Source of the DNA: Roseiarcus sp963775575
Lineage (GTDB): Bacteria > Pseudomonadota > Alphaproteobacteria > Rhizobiales > Beijerinckiaceae
DNA: 64,000 nucleotides
Assembly: GCA_963775575.1 (NCBI GenBank)
Contig: CAVZJG010000002.1
Coordinates: 496,001-560,000, forward strand
Direction: 5' to 3'
In this document: positions 48,981 to 58,088 of the stretch, piece by piece
How positions within the stretch are numbered: the stretch's first letter is position 1
Layout of the letters: each line of letters begins with the position of its first letter
The notes under the pieces: generated by a model
Databases searched by the model: none
What the model saw: only the letters and a program-made list of their open reading frames with translations
Told to the model about the DNA's origin: nothing
Made by a program: the position numbers and the translations under genes

Positions 48981-50636
48981 CTACCTCGAGAACTTCTTGT
49001 ACTTCAGCCGGTGCGGGATGACGCTGTCGAGGCCGAGGCGGCGCTTCTTGTCTTCCTCGTAGTCGGCGAAGTTGCCCTCGAACCACTCCACATGCGAATC
49101 CCCCTCGAAGGCGAGCATGTGGGTGGCGATGCGGTCCAAAAAGAAGCGGTCGTGGCTGATGATCACCGCGCATCCCGCGAAATCGAGCAGCGCCTCTTCG
49201 AGCGCGCGCAGCGTGTCGACGTCGAGGTCGTTGGTCGGCTCGTCGAGCAGCAGCAGGTTGGCGCCCGCTTTCAGCATCTTGGCGAGGTGGACTCGGTTGC
49301 GCTCGCCGCCGGAGAGCATGCCGACCTTCTTCTGCTGGTCGGGGCCCTTGAAGTTGAAGGCGCCGCAATAGGCGCGCGAATTGATCTCGCGCTTGCCGAG
49401 CGCGAGGATGTCGGCGCCGCCCGTGATTTCCTCCCACACCGTCTTCTTGCCGTCGAGCGCGTCGCGCGACTGGTCGACGTAGCCGAGCTGCACTGACTCG
49501 CCGATCCTGATCGCGCCGGAATCCGGCTTGTCCTGGCCGGTGATCATGCGGAACAAGGTGGTCTTGCCGGCGCCGTTGGGCCCGATGACGCCGACGATGC
49601 CGCCCGGCGGCAACTTGAAGGAGAGGTTGTCGATCAGCAGCCGATCGGCGAAGCCCTTCGACAGGTTCTCGAACTCGATGACGTTCTGGCCCAGCCGCTC
49701 GGCGACGGGAATGACGATCTGCGCGGTGGTCGGCGCCTTGTCGTTCTGTTTCTTGACCAGTTCGTCGTAGGCCTGAACGCGCGCTTTGGACTTGGCCTGG
49801 CGGGCCTTCGGCGAAGCGGCGATCCACTCGCTCTCCTCGGCGAGCGCGCGCTGGCGCGCCGCGTCCTCGCGCCCCTCTTGTTCGAGCCGCTTCCGCTTCT
49901 GGACGAGCCACGAGGAATAATTGCCCTCGTAGGGAATGCCGCGGCCGCGGTCGAGCTCGAGAATCCACCCCGTTACGTTGTCGAGGAAGTAGCGGTCGTG
50001 GGTGACGATCAGGATCGCGCCGGGATATTGGCGCAAGTGGCCCTCCAGCCAGTTGACCGTCTCGGCGTCGAGATGGTTCGTCGGCTCGTCGAGCAGCAGC
50101 AGTTCGGGCTTTTCCAGCAGCAGGCGGCAGAGAGCGACGCGGCGGCGCTCGCCGCCCGACAGCGTGTCGACGTCGGCCTCGTCGGAGGGACAGCCGAGCG
50201 CGTCCATCGCCTGCTCGACCTGACTGTCGAGATCCCACAGGCCCTTGGCCTCGATTTCGTCCTGCAGGCGGGTCATCTCGTCCGCCGTCTCGTCGGAGTA
50301 GTTCATCGCCAGCTCGTTGTAGCGGTCGAGGATCGCCTGCTTGTCCTTGACGCCGAGCATCGCGTTGCCGCGCACGCCGAGATTGGGGTCGAGATGCGGC
50401 TCCTGCGGCAGATAGCCGACGCGCGCGCCCTCGGCGATGAAACCCTCGCCGGTGAACTCCGTGTCGAGGCCCGCCATGATGCGCAGCAGCGTCGACTTGC
50501 CCGAGCCGTTGACGCCGAGCACGCCGATCTTGGCGTCGGGGTAGAACGACAGGTTGATGGCTTCGAGCACCTTCTTGCCGCCCGGCCAGGTCTTGTTGAG
50601 GCCCTGCATGTGATAGATGAACTGGCGCGCGGCCAT
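48981..50636 (-). CDS. ettA: Energy-dependent translational throttle protein (ABC-F)
   Basis: Starting at the ATG at 50636 (MAARQFIYHMQGLNKTWPGG), the protein has 551 residues, the normal EttA length. Two ABC cassettes each have Walker A (GVNGSGKST; GPNGAGKTT), signature (LSGGERRRVAL; LSGGERNRVHL) and Walker B with LLLDEPTNHLD and LLLDEPTNDLD. The linker holds the arginine-rich KARQAKSKARVQAYDELVK helix of ABC-F proteins. EttA binds the ribosomal E site and gates the first peptide bonds according to ATP level. It is a single-gene unit. Confidence 0.96.
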   Translation of the reverse strand: MAARQFIYHMQGLNKTWPGGKKVLEAINLSFYPDAKIGVLGVNGSGKSTLLRIMAGLDTEFTGEGFIAEGARVGYLPQEPHLDPNLGVRGNAMLGVKDKQAILDRYNELAMNYSDETADEMTRLQDEIEAKGLWDLDSQVEQAMDALGCPSDEADVDTLSGGERRRVALCRLLLEKPELLLLDEPTNHLDAETVNWLEGHLRQYPGAILIVTHDRYFLDNVTGWILELDRGRGIPYEGNYSSWLVQKRKRLEQEGREDAARQRALAEESEWIAASPKARQAKSKARVQAYDELVKKQNDKAPTTAQIVIPVAERLGQNVIEFENLSKGFADRLLIDNLSFKLPPGGIVGVIGPNGAGKTTLFRMITGQDKPDSGAIRIGESVQLGYVDQSRDALDGKKTVWEEITGGADILALGKREINSRAYCGAFNFKGPDQQKKVGMLSGGERNRVHLAKMLKAGANLLLLDEPTNDLDVDTLRALEEALLDFAGCAVIISHDRFFLDRIATHMLAFEGDSHVEWFEGNFADYEEDKKRRLGLDSVIPHRLKYKKFSR

Positions 50637-50924
50637 GGGAAAACGTCCTCGGGAAAGCGGGGAAAAGCGGGCTGCGCGGGGGATAGCAGGGGCGGGCGGG
50701 CGAGACAAGCGCGGCCCCCGGCGCCCTTTGTCCGGCTCGCTTCAAGAAACTCGGTCGTTGCGCGCGAAGACATCGGTTGCGCATCGGCGTTTGCACGAAA
50801 TCACGGACTGCGCGAAACGGAAATCGTCTTCGCTCTTTTTTCACGCGCGCTTGCGTTCGGCTGGGAACTCTGTTGTCTGCTGCGATGCGGGACATGCGGT
50901 CCCGCGCGAAGACGGGAGCCAAAC

Positions 50925-51224
50925 ATGCGGATGATGTTGCGAGCGAGAATGAACACCGCCAAGGCCAACGAGGCGGTCAAAAGCGGAACTCTGCCTAAGG
51001 TGATCGGCGCCTTCATGGAAAAAGCCAAGCCGGAGGCGGCCTATTTCACCATCGACAACGGCGAGCGGACCGGCTTTTTTGTTTTCGACATGAAAGACTC
51101 CAGCCAAATGCCGCCACTCGGCGAGGACATGTTCATAGAATTGGGGGCCGATCTGCACTTGACCCCGGTCATGAACGCCGACGAGCTCAAAGCCGGGCTC
51201 GGCGCCTTTATGGCGCACAAGTGA
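50925..51224 (+). CDS. Conserved small protein of unknown function
   Basis: The 99-residue protein from the ATG at 50925 has a GGAGCC ribosome site. The text alternates helices and strands (AYFTIDNGERTGFFVFDMKD, ELGADLHLTPVMNADELKAG), suggesting a dimeric alpha/beta (ferredoxin-like) barrel of the antibiotic-monooxygenase/DUF3303 sort. No catalytic residue can be named. It is divergent from ettA. Confidence 0.75.
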   Translation: MRMMLRARMNTAKANEAVKSGTLPKVIGAFMEKAKPEAAYFTIDNGERTGFFVFDMKDSSQMPPLGEDMFIELGADLHLTPVMNADELKAGLGAFMAHK

Positions 51225-51272
51225 TCTGAATCGCGGGCCGCCCTGGGGCCTTCCTTGCGCCCCGGCGGCGGC

Positions 51273-52310
51273 CTACTCCGGCGTGGCCCCGAGGCGCGCC
51301 GCGGCGCTTTCGAGGGCGGAGCGCGCCGCGACGCCGAGGCCGCCGAGAACCTGCTGCAGCAGGGACTTGCGCTGCTCGGCGGCGACCTCGAACAGGCGCG
51401 CCTCGCCGCGGGCGCGAAACAGCAGTTCGTCGCTGGTCGACAGCGCGTCGACGAGGCCGAGCGCGAGCGCCTCGTCGCCGAGCCAGACGTCGCCGTCGCC
51501 GACGCGGGCGATGTCGACGCTAGGGCGGCATTGTTGCACGAAGCGCTTGAACGCCTCGTGGGTCGAATCGAGCTTGCCGCGAAAATGCTCGCGCCCCTGC
51601 GGCGTGATCTCGCCGAGCACCGAGACGCTGCGCTTGAATTCGCCCGCGGTCATTTCCTCGAAGTCGATGTCGTTCTTCTTGAGCAGGCGGTACAGATTGG
51701 GCACCTGCGCGACCACGCCGATGCTGCCGAGGATGGCGAAGGGCGCGGCGACGATCCGGTCGGCCGCGCAGGCCATGAGGTAGCCGCCGCTCGCCGCGAC
51801 CTGATCGACGCAGGCGGTGACTTTCACCTTGCGATCGCGCAGCCGCATCAATTGCGCGGCGGCGAGGCCGTAGCCGGCGACCGTGCCGCCGGCGCTCTCG
51901 ACGCGCAGGACCACCTCGTCCGTTTCGGGCCGGGCGGCCATCAGCACGGCGTCGATCTCCGTCGCCAGCTTCTTGACCGCGCTGGCTCTCAGATCGCCCT
52001 TGAAGCCGAGGACGTAGACACGCTTTTCCGCGGCGCGCTCCGAGCGGGCCTTCGCGGCGGCTTTCGCCTCCTTGGCTCGCGCTTTGGCGAGCGCCTTGCG
52101 CGCCTTCTTGTCGAGCAGGCGATCGTCGATCGCGTCGCGCAACGCGTCGTAGCGCTCGTTGAGGGAGCGAACCACGAGTCTCGGGTCGTCCGGCGCCTCG
52201 CCGCGCATCGACCGGGCGACGAAGGCGGCGAAAGCGACGAGGCCGCCGAGCGCCGCGACGATCAGCAAGCTCTTGAGCGCGAAGGCGGCGATGTCCAACC
52301 AGAAGGCCAT
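51273..52310 (-). CDS. sohB: S49 family signal-peptide-peptidase-like protease (SohB)
   Basis: This 345-residue inner-membrane protease has an N-terminal helix (AFALKSLLIVAALGGLVAFAAF), a charged coiled linker (about 60-95) and an S49 catalytic domain. The nucleophile is the Ser in QVAASGGYLMACAADRIVA and the general base Lys is in GEFKRSVS. The GSIGV strand and VLRVESAGGTV are typical. SohB/SppA enzymes trim membrane or signal-peptide fragments. It is monocistronic; its start lies about 190 bp from the fluoride riboswitch that serves the opposite strand. Confidence 0.93.
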   Translation of the reverse strand: MAFWLDIAAFALKSLLIVAALGGLVAFAAFVARSMRGEAPDDPRLVVRSLNERYDALRDAIDDRLLDKKARKALAKARAKEAKAAAKARSERAAEKRVYVLGFKGDLRASAVKKLATEIDAVLMAARPETDEVVLRVESAGGTVAGYGLAAAQLMRLRDRKVKVTACVDQVAASGGYLMACAADRIVAAPFAILGSIGVVAQVPNLYRLLKKNDIDFEEMTAGEFKRSVSVLGEITPQGREHFRGKLDSTHEAFKRFVQQCRPSVDIARVGDGDVWLGDEALALGLVDALSTSDELLFRARGEARLFEVAAEQRKSLLQQVLGGLGVAARSALESAAARLGATPE

Positions 52311-52500
52311 GCGAAAAGTTCCCCTTGCGCAGCCGGAGAAGCGCAGACGTCGCCAGCGCGCCCCGGCGCAAAAACCGCGAGTACCACGGCGCGGCGAAAG
52401 CCGCTACCGGCGAGCGGCCGGTCGCGGCGAGGGCCGCCGTCGCGAGCGACGGCCGAATTGACATCGCCCGCCGACCGCCTTACGTGACGCCCATCGTCAA

Positions 52501-52548
52501 GGGGATGGGGTTCCCCAAAACCGCCTGTCCGGGCTGATGACCCCTGCC
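52501..52548 (+). promoter_or_regulatory. Fluoride riboswitch (crcB motif) before the antiporter gene
   Basis: The sequence starts GGGGATGGGGTTCCCC and ends GGGCTGATGACCCCTGCC, with AACCGCC between. This is the crcB-motif pattern: GGGG/CCCC stem, GGGT pairing with ACCC, then GCC/GGC closing helix followed by TGATG. A hairpin formed by CCTGC and GCAGG (52543-52567) follows and could be the expression switch. The start codon at 52632 is 84 bp downstream. Confidence 0.85.
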
Positions 52549-52631
52549 GCGTCGATCGCGCGAGCAGGAGTCGCTCGGCCCAATCCCAAGGCCCTGCCGC
52601 TTCTCGACGCGTCCGCAACATGGAGGTCGCG

Positions 52632-53798
52632 ATGGGACAGGTTTGGCTGCAATCGGCTTTGTGGATCGGTCTGGCGCTGATCGCCTCGATCGTTTCGATT
52701 CGCGTCGCGGTTTCCGTGGCGCTGGTCGAAATCATGGTCGGCGCGCTCGCGGGGAACACGATCGGCCTGCCGCTGACGGAATGGGTGAATTTCCTCGCCG
52801 GGTTCGGCGCGATCCTGCTCACCTTTCTCGCCGGCACAGAAATCGACCCGGGCGTCGTGCGCCGGCACTATCGCTCCGCGCTGTCGATCGGCGTCGTCGG
52901 CTTCTTCGCCCCCTATCTCGGCGTCCTCGCCTACGCCCATTACGCGATCCATTGGCCGTGGGACCAGGCGCAGATCGCCGGGATTTCGCTGTCGACGACC
53001 TCCGTCGCGGTCGTCTACGCGGTGATGGTGGAGACCGGATTCAATCGCAGCGAGATGGGCAAGATCATTCTCGCCGCCTGCTTCGTCAACGACCTCGGCA
53101 CGGTGCTGGCGCTCGGCGTCGTGTTCGCGCATTACGACATGCGGCTGGCCTTCTTCGGCGCGGCGACCGCCGCCGTCCTCTTCCTGCTGCCGCGGTTCGC
53201 GCCGTGGTTCTTCGCCCAAGTCGGCCATCGCGTCAGCGAACCGGAAACGAAATTCGTCGCGCTGATCCTGTTCGCGCTCGGCGGCCTGGCGAGCCTTGCC
53301 GGCAGCGAAGCCGTGTTGCCGGCCTATCTCGTCGGCATGGCGCTGGCGCCGGCCTTTCTGCTCGACCCCGAGCTGCCGCGCCGCCTGCGCGCGATCGCCT
53401 TCACCATTCTGACGCCGTTCTATTTCCTCAAAGCCGGCTCGCTGGTCGATTTTCCGGCGATCGTCGGCGCGGCGGGGCTGATCGTCGTCCTCCTCGCCAT
53501 CAAGATGGCGACCAAGTTCGTCGGCATCCTGCCGCTGACGCGCGCCTTCCGCTTCGATCCGCGCGAAGGCATGTACACCACCCTGCTGATGTCGACCGGC
53601 TTGACGTTCGGCACCATTTCGGCGCTGTTCGGGCTGACCAACGCCATCATCGATCGCGGCCAGTATACGGTCCTGGTCACCGCCGTGATCGGCAGCGCCA
53701 TCGTGCCGACGCTGATCGCGCAGCGGTGGTTTCAGCCGTCGTTCCGATCGGCGGAAGACGAGTCGATTGGAGCGCCGGCGCCGGCCGAGGGGGGATGA
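52632..53798 (+). CDS. CPA2-family cation/proton (possible fluoride-tolerance) antiporter
   Basis: I choose the ATG at 52632 because GGAGGT lies 6 bp upstream; an ATG at 52620 would contain that site. The 388-residue protein has about twelve membrane helices (LVEIMVGALAGNTIGLPL, FLAGFGAILLTFLAGTEIDP, the FVNDLGTVLALG ion-site Asp, and GLTFGTISALFGL near the end), the Na+/H+ exchanger core of KefB/NapA-like CPA2 proteins. It lacks the C-terminal RCK domain of KefB. Position behind a fluoride riboswitch suggests induction by fluoride, where antiporters are a known riboswitch-linked class. The ion moved is unproved. Confidence 0.9.
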   Translation: MGQVWLQSALWIGLALIASIVSIRVAVSVALVEIMVGALAGNTIGLPLTEWVNFLAGFGAILLTFLAGTEIDPGVVRRHYRSALSIGVVGFFAPYLGVLAYAHYAIHWPWDQAQIAGISLSTTSVAVVYAVMVETGFNRSEMGKIILAACFVNDLGTVLALGVVFAHYDMRLAFFGAATAAVLFLLPRFAPWFFAQVGHRVSEPETKFVALILFALGGLASLAGSEAVLPAYLVGMALAPAFLLDPELPRRLRAIAFTILTPFYFLKAGSLVDFPAIVGAAGLIVVLLAIKMATKFVGILPLTRAFRFDPREGMYTTLLMSTGLTFGTISALFGLTNAIIDRGQYTVLVTAVIGSAIVPTLIAQRWFQPSFRSAEDESIGAPAPAEGG

Positions 53799-54218
53799 AT
53801 GATTCGCAAGATGCTCATCGCCAACGACGGCTCGAAAGGGGGACAAGCGGCGTTCGCCGCCGCCCTCGATCTCGCCAAGCGGCTCGACGTCGGCCTGACC
53901 ATGATCTGCGTCGAGGAACTGCCGCGCTTTCCCGCCAGCATCGACGAAGTCGACGAGGCGGAACGGGAGGCGGGCGGCGTGTTCGACAAAGTCGTCGCCG
54001 CCGCCAAGGCGAAGGCGCAGGCTGAGGGTGCGCCTTTCGAAGCGCAGATCGTCGCCGGGCATCCCGTGTCGAGCATCGTCGATTTCGTCCAGCGCGGCGG
54101 CTACGATCTGCTGGTCGTCGGCTACATGGGCCATTCGGCGCTGTACAATCGCATCATCGGCAGCACAACCGATCGGCTGGTCGAGCTTGCGCCTTGCAAG
54201 GTGTTGGTCGTGAAATAA
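53799..54218 (+). CDS. Universal stress protein (UspA family)
   Basis: This 139-residue alpha/beta protein begins IRKMLIANDGSKGGQAAFAA and has the ATP-binding loop pattern G-2x-G-9x-G(S/T) in VVGYMGHSALYNRIIGSTTDR near the C-terminus. It starts directly at the antiporter stop, so it is translated from the same fluoride-switched transcript. Usp proteins are commonly joined to antiporters as regulators. Confidence 0.94.
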   Translation: MIRKMLIANDGSKGGQAAFAAALDLAKRLDVGLTMICVEELPRFPASIDEVDEAEREAGGVFDKVVAAAKAKAQAEGAPFEAQIVAGHPVSSIVDFVQRGGYDLLVVGYMGHSALYNRIIGSTTDRLVELAPCKVLVVK

Positions 54219-54409
54219 GCCCGATTCGTTCTCGGGCGCCCTCGAACCGCGCCGAAAGCGAACGGCGCGAGCGCGAGTGAGCGAGCGAGCGAGGCGAGGC
54301 CGGCGCGGCGGCGAACCATGAGGCGCCAACGCCGGATTTCGGCGTCTTGGCTTTCGGACTCGGGGACATTGACAAGGCGCCCCGGAGTTCCAATGTTATT
54401 TTCGGCATA

Positions 54410-54457
54410 GGCGATGGAGTTCGCCTTTAACCGCCGTCATGGCTGATGACTCCTTTT
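54410..54457 (+). promoter_or_regulatory. Fluoride riboswitch (crcB motif) before the MutS-like pair
   Basis: It opens GGCGATGGAGTTCGCC and closes GGCTGATGACTCCTTTT, with AACCGCC between. GGCG/CGCC, GGAGT/ACTCC and GCC/GGC pairings are all intact, the best match of the four. It lies 32 bp before a short frame at 54489 and about 230 bp before the first MutS-like start. Confidence 0.88.
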
Positions 54458-54488
54458 CGCGTCGAAGGACGTTGGAGAAGGAGTTGGC

Positions 54489-54689
54489 ATGCACACCGGC
54501 AAACATCGGAGCCGCGCGTCTCGCCGGCGCACGCTTACGTGTGGCGCAAGCGAAATCCTCCTTGGGACCGCGCCAGTCGTCAGGACGCTCATCCTCTCGC
54601 CGCCGATCTCGATGGTCATCGTCCAGTTCGGGCGGCTCATCGCGTCCATCCGGGGCGCCCGGGTTGAACGAACGGCGATCTTCCCATGA
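54489..54689 (+). CDS. Possible short leader protein coupled to the MutS-like gene
   Basis: A 66-residue frame starts at an ATG with GAAGGAGTT just upstream and ends in the ATGA overlap that starts the next gene. That gene has no good ribosome site of its own. The text (TLILSPPISMVIVQFGRLIA) is weakly hydrophobic and unfamiliar. Position and coupling favour translation; the protein itself may be unimportant. Confidence 0.4.
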   Translation: MHTGKHRSRASRRRTLTCGASEILLGTAPVVRTLILSPPISMVIVQFGRLIASIRGARVERTAIFP

Positions 54690-56221
54690 CGTTCCACAGC
54701 ATATTGTTTGAAAGCGCGGAACGCCGCCCGCCCGGCGACCCCCTCGCCCCGCCCGACTTTTTTGTCGACTTGAACCTCGATCAGATCGTCGCGGCGATCA
54801 CCGCCGGCAAAGAGGAATACAACCTTGCGCCGTTTTTCCATTGGTCGCTGCGCGATGTCGATGCGATCCTCTATCGCCATGAAATCATGCGCGATCTCGA
54901 AGACGCCGACTTCTTGAGCCGTATAACATCTTTCGCCGGCGCGCTACGCTCGATGCGCGAGACGCTCAAACAGGCCGACAAGCGTTACTACAGGCGTCAG
55001 AAGGAAGCCTTGTTTCTCGACGCCCTCGACGCTTACTGCGGCGCGATCGACTTGCTGGCGCGCGGCCTGGGTCTCGCCGACCTACGCTCGCGCGGACTCC
55101 TGTCCTTCCGTGACTATCTGACCGATTATGCAGCGTCGGATCGCTTCACGTCGCTCCTCGCGGAAACCAAAAAGCTCAAGGCCGACTTGTCGACTGTGAA
55201 ATACACTCTCCAGATCAAGGGCGGCAGCGTTACGGTTCGCAAATACGATTTGGAAATCGATTACGCCGCCGACGTCGAGGAAACCTTTCGCAAATTCCAC
55301 CAGGGCGCCGTCAAGGATTACAGGGTACAATTTCACGACTCGCCGCAAATGAACCATGTCGAGGCGGCCGTGATGGATTTTGTCGCCAGTTTATATTCGG
55401 ATATATTCGTCAATATAAGCGCGTACTGCCTACGGAATGTAGCTTACCTTGATGAAACGATCGGCGCCTTTGATCGGGAAATACAATTTTATGTGGCGTA
55501 CCTGGATTATCTCGGGCCCCTGCGACAGGCGGGACTGAGCTTTTGCTATCCAGCGCTTTCCTCTTGGAGCAAGGCGCTTCGCGTTCATGACGCCTTCGAT
55601 TTGGCCCTGGCCAATAAACTTGTGGCCGAACGGGCGGCCGTGGTCTGCAACGACTTTGACCTCAGAGGCGTCGAACGGATATTCGTCGTCTCCGGTCCCA
55701 ATCAGGGCGGCAAGACCACGTTCGCTCGCATGTTCGGACAGTTGCACTATTTGGCGAGCCTGGGCTGTCCTATTCCGGGCAGCAGCGCGCAACTCTTTCT
55801 GTTCGATCGAATCTTGACCCACTTCGGACGAGAGGAGACCATCAACGACCTTCGCGGCAAGTTGCAGGACGATTTGGTCAGAATATACGAAATATTGAAT
55901 CAAGCCACATCGCAGAGCATCATCATCGTCAACGAGATATTCAACTCGACCACGTTGAAGGACGCGGTTTTCTTGGGAACGAAGATAATCGAGCGGATAA
56001 CGGAAATCGGCGCGCTGTGCGTCTGCGTGACTTTCATCGACGAACTGAGCGTGTTGAACGATCGCATCGTCAGCGTCGTCAGCACGATCGTCCCGGAGCG
56101 CCCGGCGGAGCGAACCTACCGAATCGTGCGCAAGCCCGCCGACGGGCTCGCCTATGCGATGTCGATCGCCGAAAAATACGGCCTCAGTCGCCGGCAAATC
56201 CGACAACGGATAAACTCATGA
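54686..56221 (+). CDS. MutS-like ATPase, first of a pair
   Basis: This 511-residue protein has a C-terminal MutS-family ATPase domain: Walker A GPNQGGKTTFAR (337-348), a DLRGKLQDDLVRIYEIL helix in place of the usual MutS signature, and the Walker-B-like strand IIIVNEIFNSTT. The N-terminal about 300 residues resemble the clamp/lever region, with no mismatch-recognition or connector domains. It is therefore not a mismatch repair MutS but one of the short MutS-like ATPases of unclear function. MutS genes are on record as fluoride-riboswitch neighbours. Its codon use is AT-richer in the second half than its neighbours. It overlaps the next gene by 4 bp. Confidence 0.88.
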   Translation: MTFHSILFESAERRPPGDPLAPPDFFVDLNLDQIVAAITAGKEEYNLAPFFHWSLRDVDAILYRHEIMRDLEDADFLSRITSFAGALRSMRETLKQADKRYYRRQKEALFLDALDAYCGAIDLLARGLGLADLRSRGLLSFRDYLTDYAASDRFTSLLAETKKLKADLSTVKYTLQIKGGSVTVRKYDLEIDYAADVEETFRKFHQGAVKDYRVQFHDSPQMNHVEAAVMDFVASLYSDIFVNISAYCLRNVAYLDETIGAFDREIQFYVAYLDYLGPLRQAGLSFCYPALSSWSKALRVHDAFDLALANKLVAERAAVVCNDFDLRGVERIFVVSGPNQGGKTTFARMFGQLHYLASLGCPIPGSSAQLFLFDRILTHFGREETINDLRGKLQDDLVRIYEILNQATSQSIIIVNEIFNSTTLKDAVFLGTKIIERITEIGALCVCVTFIDELSVLNDRIVSVVSTIVPERPAERTYRIVRKPADGLAYAMSIAEKYGLSRRQIRQRINS

Positions 56222-57723
56222 AGGCTTTTCTCATGCACCGGGATCGTGACTTCGATCTCGGGGCGGCATTGCCGTCAAACAGCGAAGCGCTGATCAAGGA
56301 TTTGGAGTTGACTACGCTGTTCAACGCCATGGCGCTCGGTGACAAATATTTGTACGAGGTGGCGCGCAAGGCGGTTCTGCAGACTCTGAGCGACGAAGAA
56401 GAAGTGAGATACCGGCAGTATGTTCTTTATGACGTTCTCGCCAATCCGCTGGTGGTCAGGCAATTGTATGATTTGACGATCGAGGCGTCGGTGAGAGAAA
56501 ACAAACTGCGTTCTTGGATGTATAGTAAATCTCCTAGCTCGATATTGGCGCAATCCGTGCAACTTCTGCAGATGTTTGTTATAATGCTTAAGCAACTGAA
56601 AGGGATAGGGACCTATAACGGTCAGCGATTTTCCTCGGATGGCTTCAAGACACTGTTCGCCATGTTGGACAGGGAACTCGAGGATGATTATTTCGTAAGA
56701 ATCCAGCATCAGCTGAACGAATTGAAATTCCGCGATGGGGTGTTGATCAGCGCGGTATTGGGAAAGGGCAATAAGGGCGCGGATTACACGCTTCGCAGGG
56801 CCAAGGACCGAGCGAAAAGTTGGATAACTCGGTTGATGACGCGCAAAGCGCCGGCCTACACGTGGCGTCTTCCACCCCGCGACGAAAGCGGCGCAAAGGC
56901 CCTCGGGGAATTGGGAGACAGGGGGCTCAACCTCGTCGCCAACGCGCTCGCTCAATCCGACGACCATATTCTCAGTTTTTTCGCCATGCTGCGGACCGAG
57001 CTGGCGTTCTATATCGGCTGTTTGAATCTCGCGGAGCAACTGGCCAAGAAGGGGCAGCCGATCTCTTTTCCCACACCCGCGGCTCTCGACGAACGCAAGC
57101 TGACTTTCAGCGGATTGTACGACGTGTGCCTGACGTTCGCGACCGATCGCCGGGTCGTCGGCAACGATTTGAATGCCGACAATCGGGACCTTGTGATCGT
57201 CACGGGCGCCAATCAGGGCGGAAAGACCACGTTTTTGCGCAGCCTAGGGTTGGCGCAATTGATGATGCAATGCGGCATGTTCGTCCCGGCCGAATCGTTC
57301 AGCGCCAACCTATGCAGTCACGTTTTCACCCATTATCGGCGGGAGGAAGACGCCACGATGAAAAGCGGCAAGCTGGATGAAGAACTCAGCCGGTGCAGCG
57401 AGATTATCGACGCGATCGCGCCCGACGCCTTCCTGCTGTTCAACGAATCGTTTGCGGCGACCAACGAACGAGAAGGTTCGGAAATCGCCAGGCAGATCAC
57501 TTCGGCGTTGCTGGAGAAGCGCATCAAGATCGCCTTCGTCACCCATCTCTATGATTTTGCCCACAGTGTTTACGACAATAATATCGGGACTGCGATTTTC
57601 CTGCGCGCCGAGCGGCAAGCCGACGGCGAACGGTCCTTTAAGTTGCGGGAAGGAGAACCGCTGCAAACCGCCTATGGCGAGGACTTGTATGACGAGATAT
57701 TCGGCGCGAGGGGAGACCCGTGA
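56218..57723 (+). CDS. MutS-like ATPase, second of a pair
   Basis: It starts at the ATG of the ATGA overlap at 56218 and has 501 residues. Walker A is GANQGGKTTFLR (330-341), with KLDEELSRCSEIIDAI and the Walker B strand AFLLFNESFAATN after it. A switch His is in VTHLYDFAHS. It is a paralogue of the upstream protein, and the pair is likely to form a heterodimer, as MutS-type ATPases act as dimers. The N-terminal half has a lever-like helical region only. It is co-transcribed under the riboswitch at 54410. Confidence 0.88.
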   Translation: MKAFLMHRDRDFDLGAALPSNSEALIKDLELTTLFNAMALGDKYLYEVARKAVLQTLSDEEEVRYRQYVLYDVLANPLVVRQLYDLTIEASVRENKLRSWMYSKSPSSILAQSVQLLQMFVIMLKQLKGIGTYNGQRFSSDGFKTLFAMLDRELEDDYFVRIQHQLNELKFRDGVLISAVLGKGNKGADYTLRRAKDRAKSWITRLMTRKAPAYTWRLPPRDESGAKALGELGDRGLNLVANALAQSDDHILSFFAMLRTELAFYIGCLNLAEQLAKKGQPISFPTPAALDERKLTFSGLYDVCLTFATDRRVVGNDLNADNRDLVIVTGANQGGKTTFLRSLGLAQLMMQCGMFVPAESFSANLCSHVFTHYRREEDATMKSGKLDEELSRCSEIIDAIAPDAFLLFNESFAATNEREGSEIARQITSALLEKRIKIAFVTHLYDFAHSVYDNNIGTAIFLRAERQADGERSFKLREGEPLQTAYGEDLYDEIFGARGDP

Positions 57724-57743
57724 CCGGCGCCGCATTCGGTTGG

Positions 57744-58088
57744 CTACGCCATCCGGTCGCGGTGCGCGCTGATCCACTTGAGAACGTCCGTCGCCTTCCC
57801 CGACAGCAGCTTGAGCCATTTCGTCGCGTGCAGGGTTTCGCCGTCGCCGCGACGCCAGAATTCGGTGACGATGAGCAGCTCCCAGGCCAAGCGCCCCGTC
57901 GCCGGCATGCGAATGTGGAGAATGTCGGCGTGGAACCCATAGACCTCGCCGGTATAACTGTGACGGTCGACCGAACACTCCGCCCCCTTCGCCGTCCACT
58001 TGCGCTGGCCGAGCGCGGGGCCGGGACTGTTGATCATGAGATCGATATCGCCAAGCACACGGGCGCGCGACAGTCTCAACATAGTCAC
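57744..58088 (-). CDS. Small protein of unknown function, downstream partner of the dynamin-like GTPase
   Basis: The 114-residue protein starts with GTG overlapping the GTPase stop (GTGA), or with ATG two codons later. It has a TRG-like basic start, a Cys-Ser-Val-Asp stretch and Trp-rich text (ATGRLAWELLIVTEFWRRGD, ATKWLKLLSGKATDVLKWIS). No family is recognised. Translational coupling implies a function with the GTPase. Confidence 0.75.
   Translation of the reverse strand: MTMLRLSRARVLGDIDLMINSPGPALGQRKWTAKGAECSVDRHSYTGEVYGFHADILHIRMPATGRLAWELLIVTEFWRRGDGETLHATKWLKLLSGKATDVLKWISAHRDRMA

Noticed and set aside
52497..54329. Reverse-strand frame of 610 codons opposite the antiporter and Usp genes
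   Set aside because: It is a shadow of two well-supported forward genes and would be antisense to the riboswitch.
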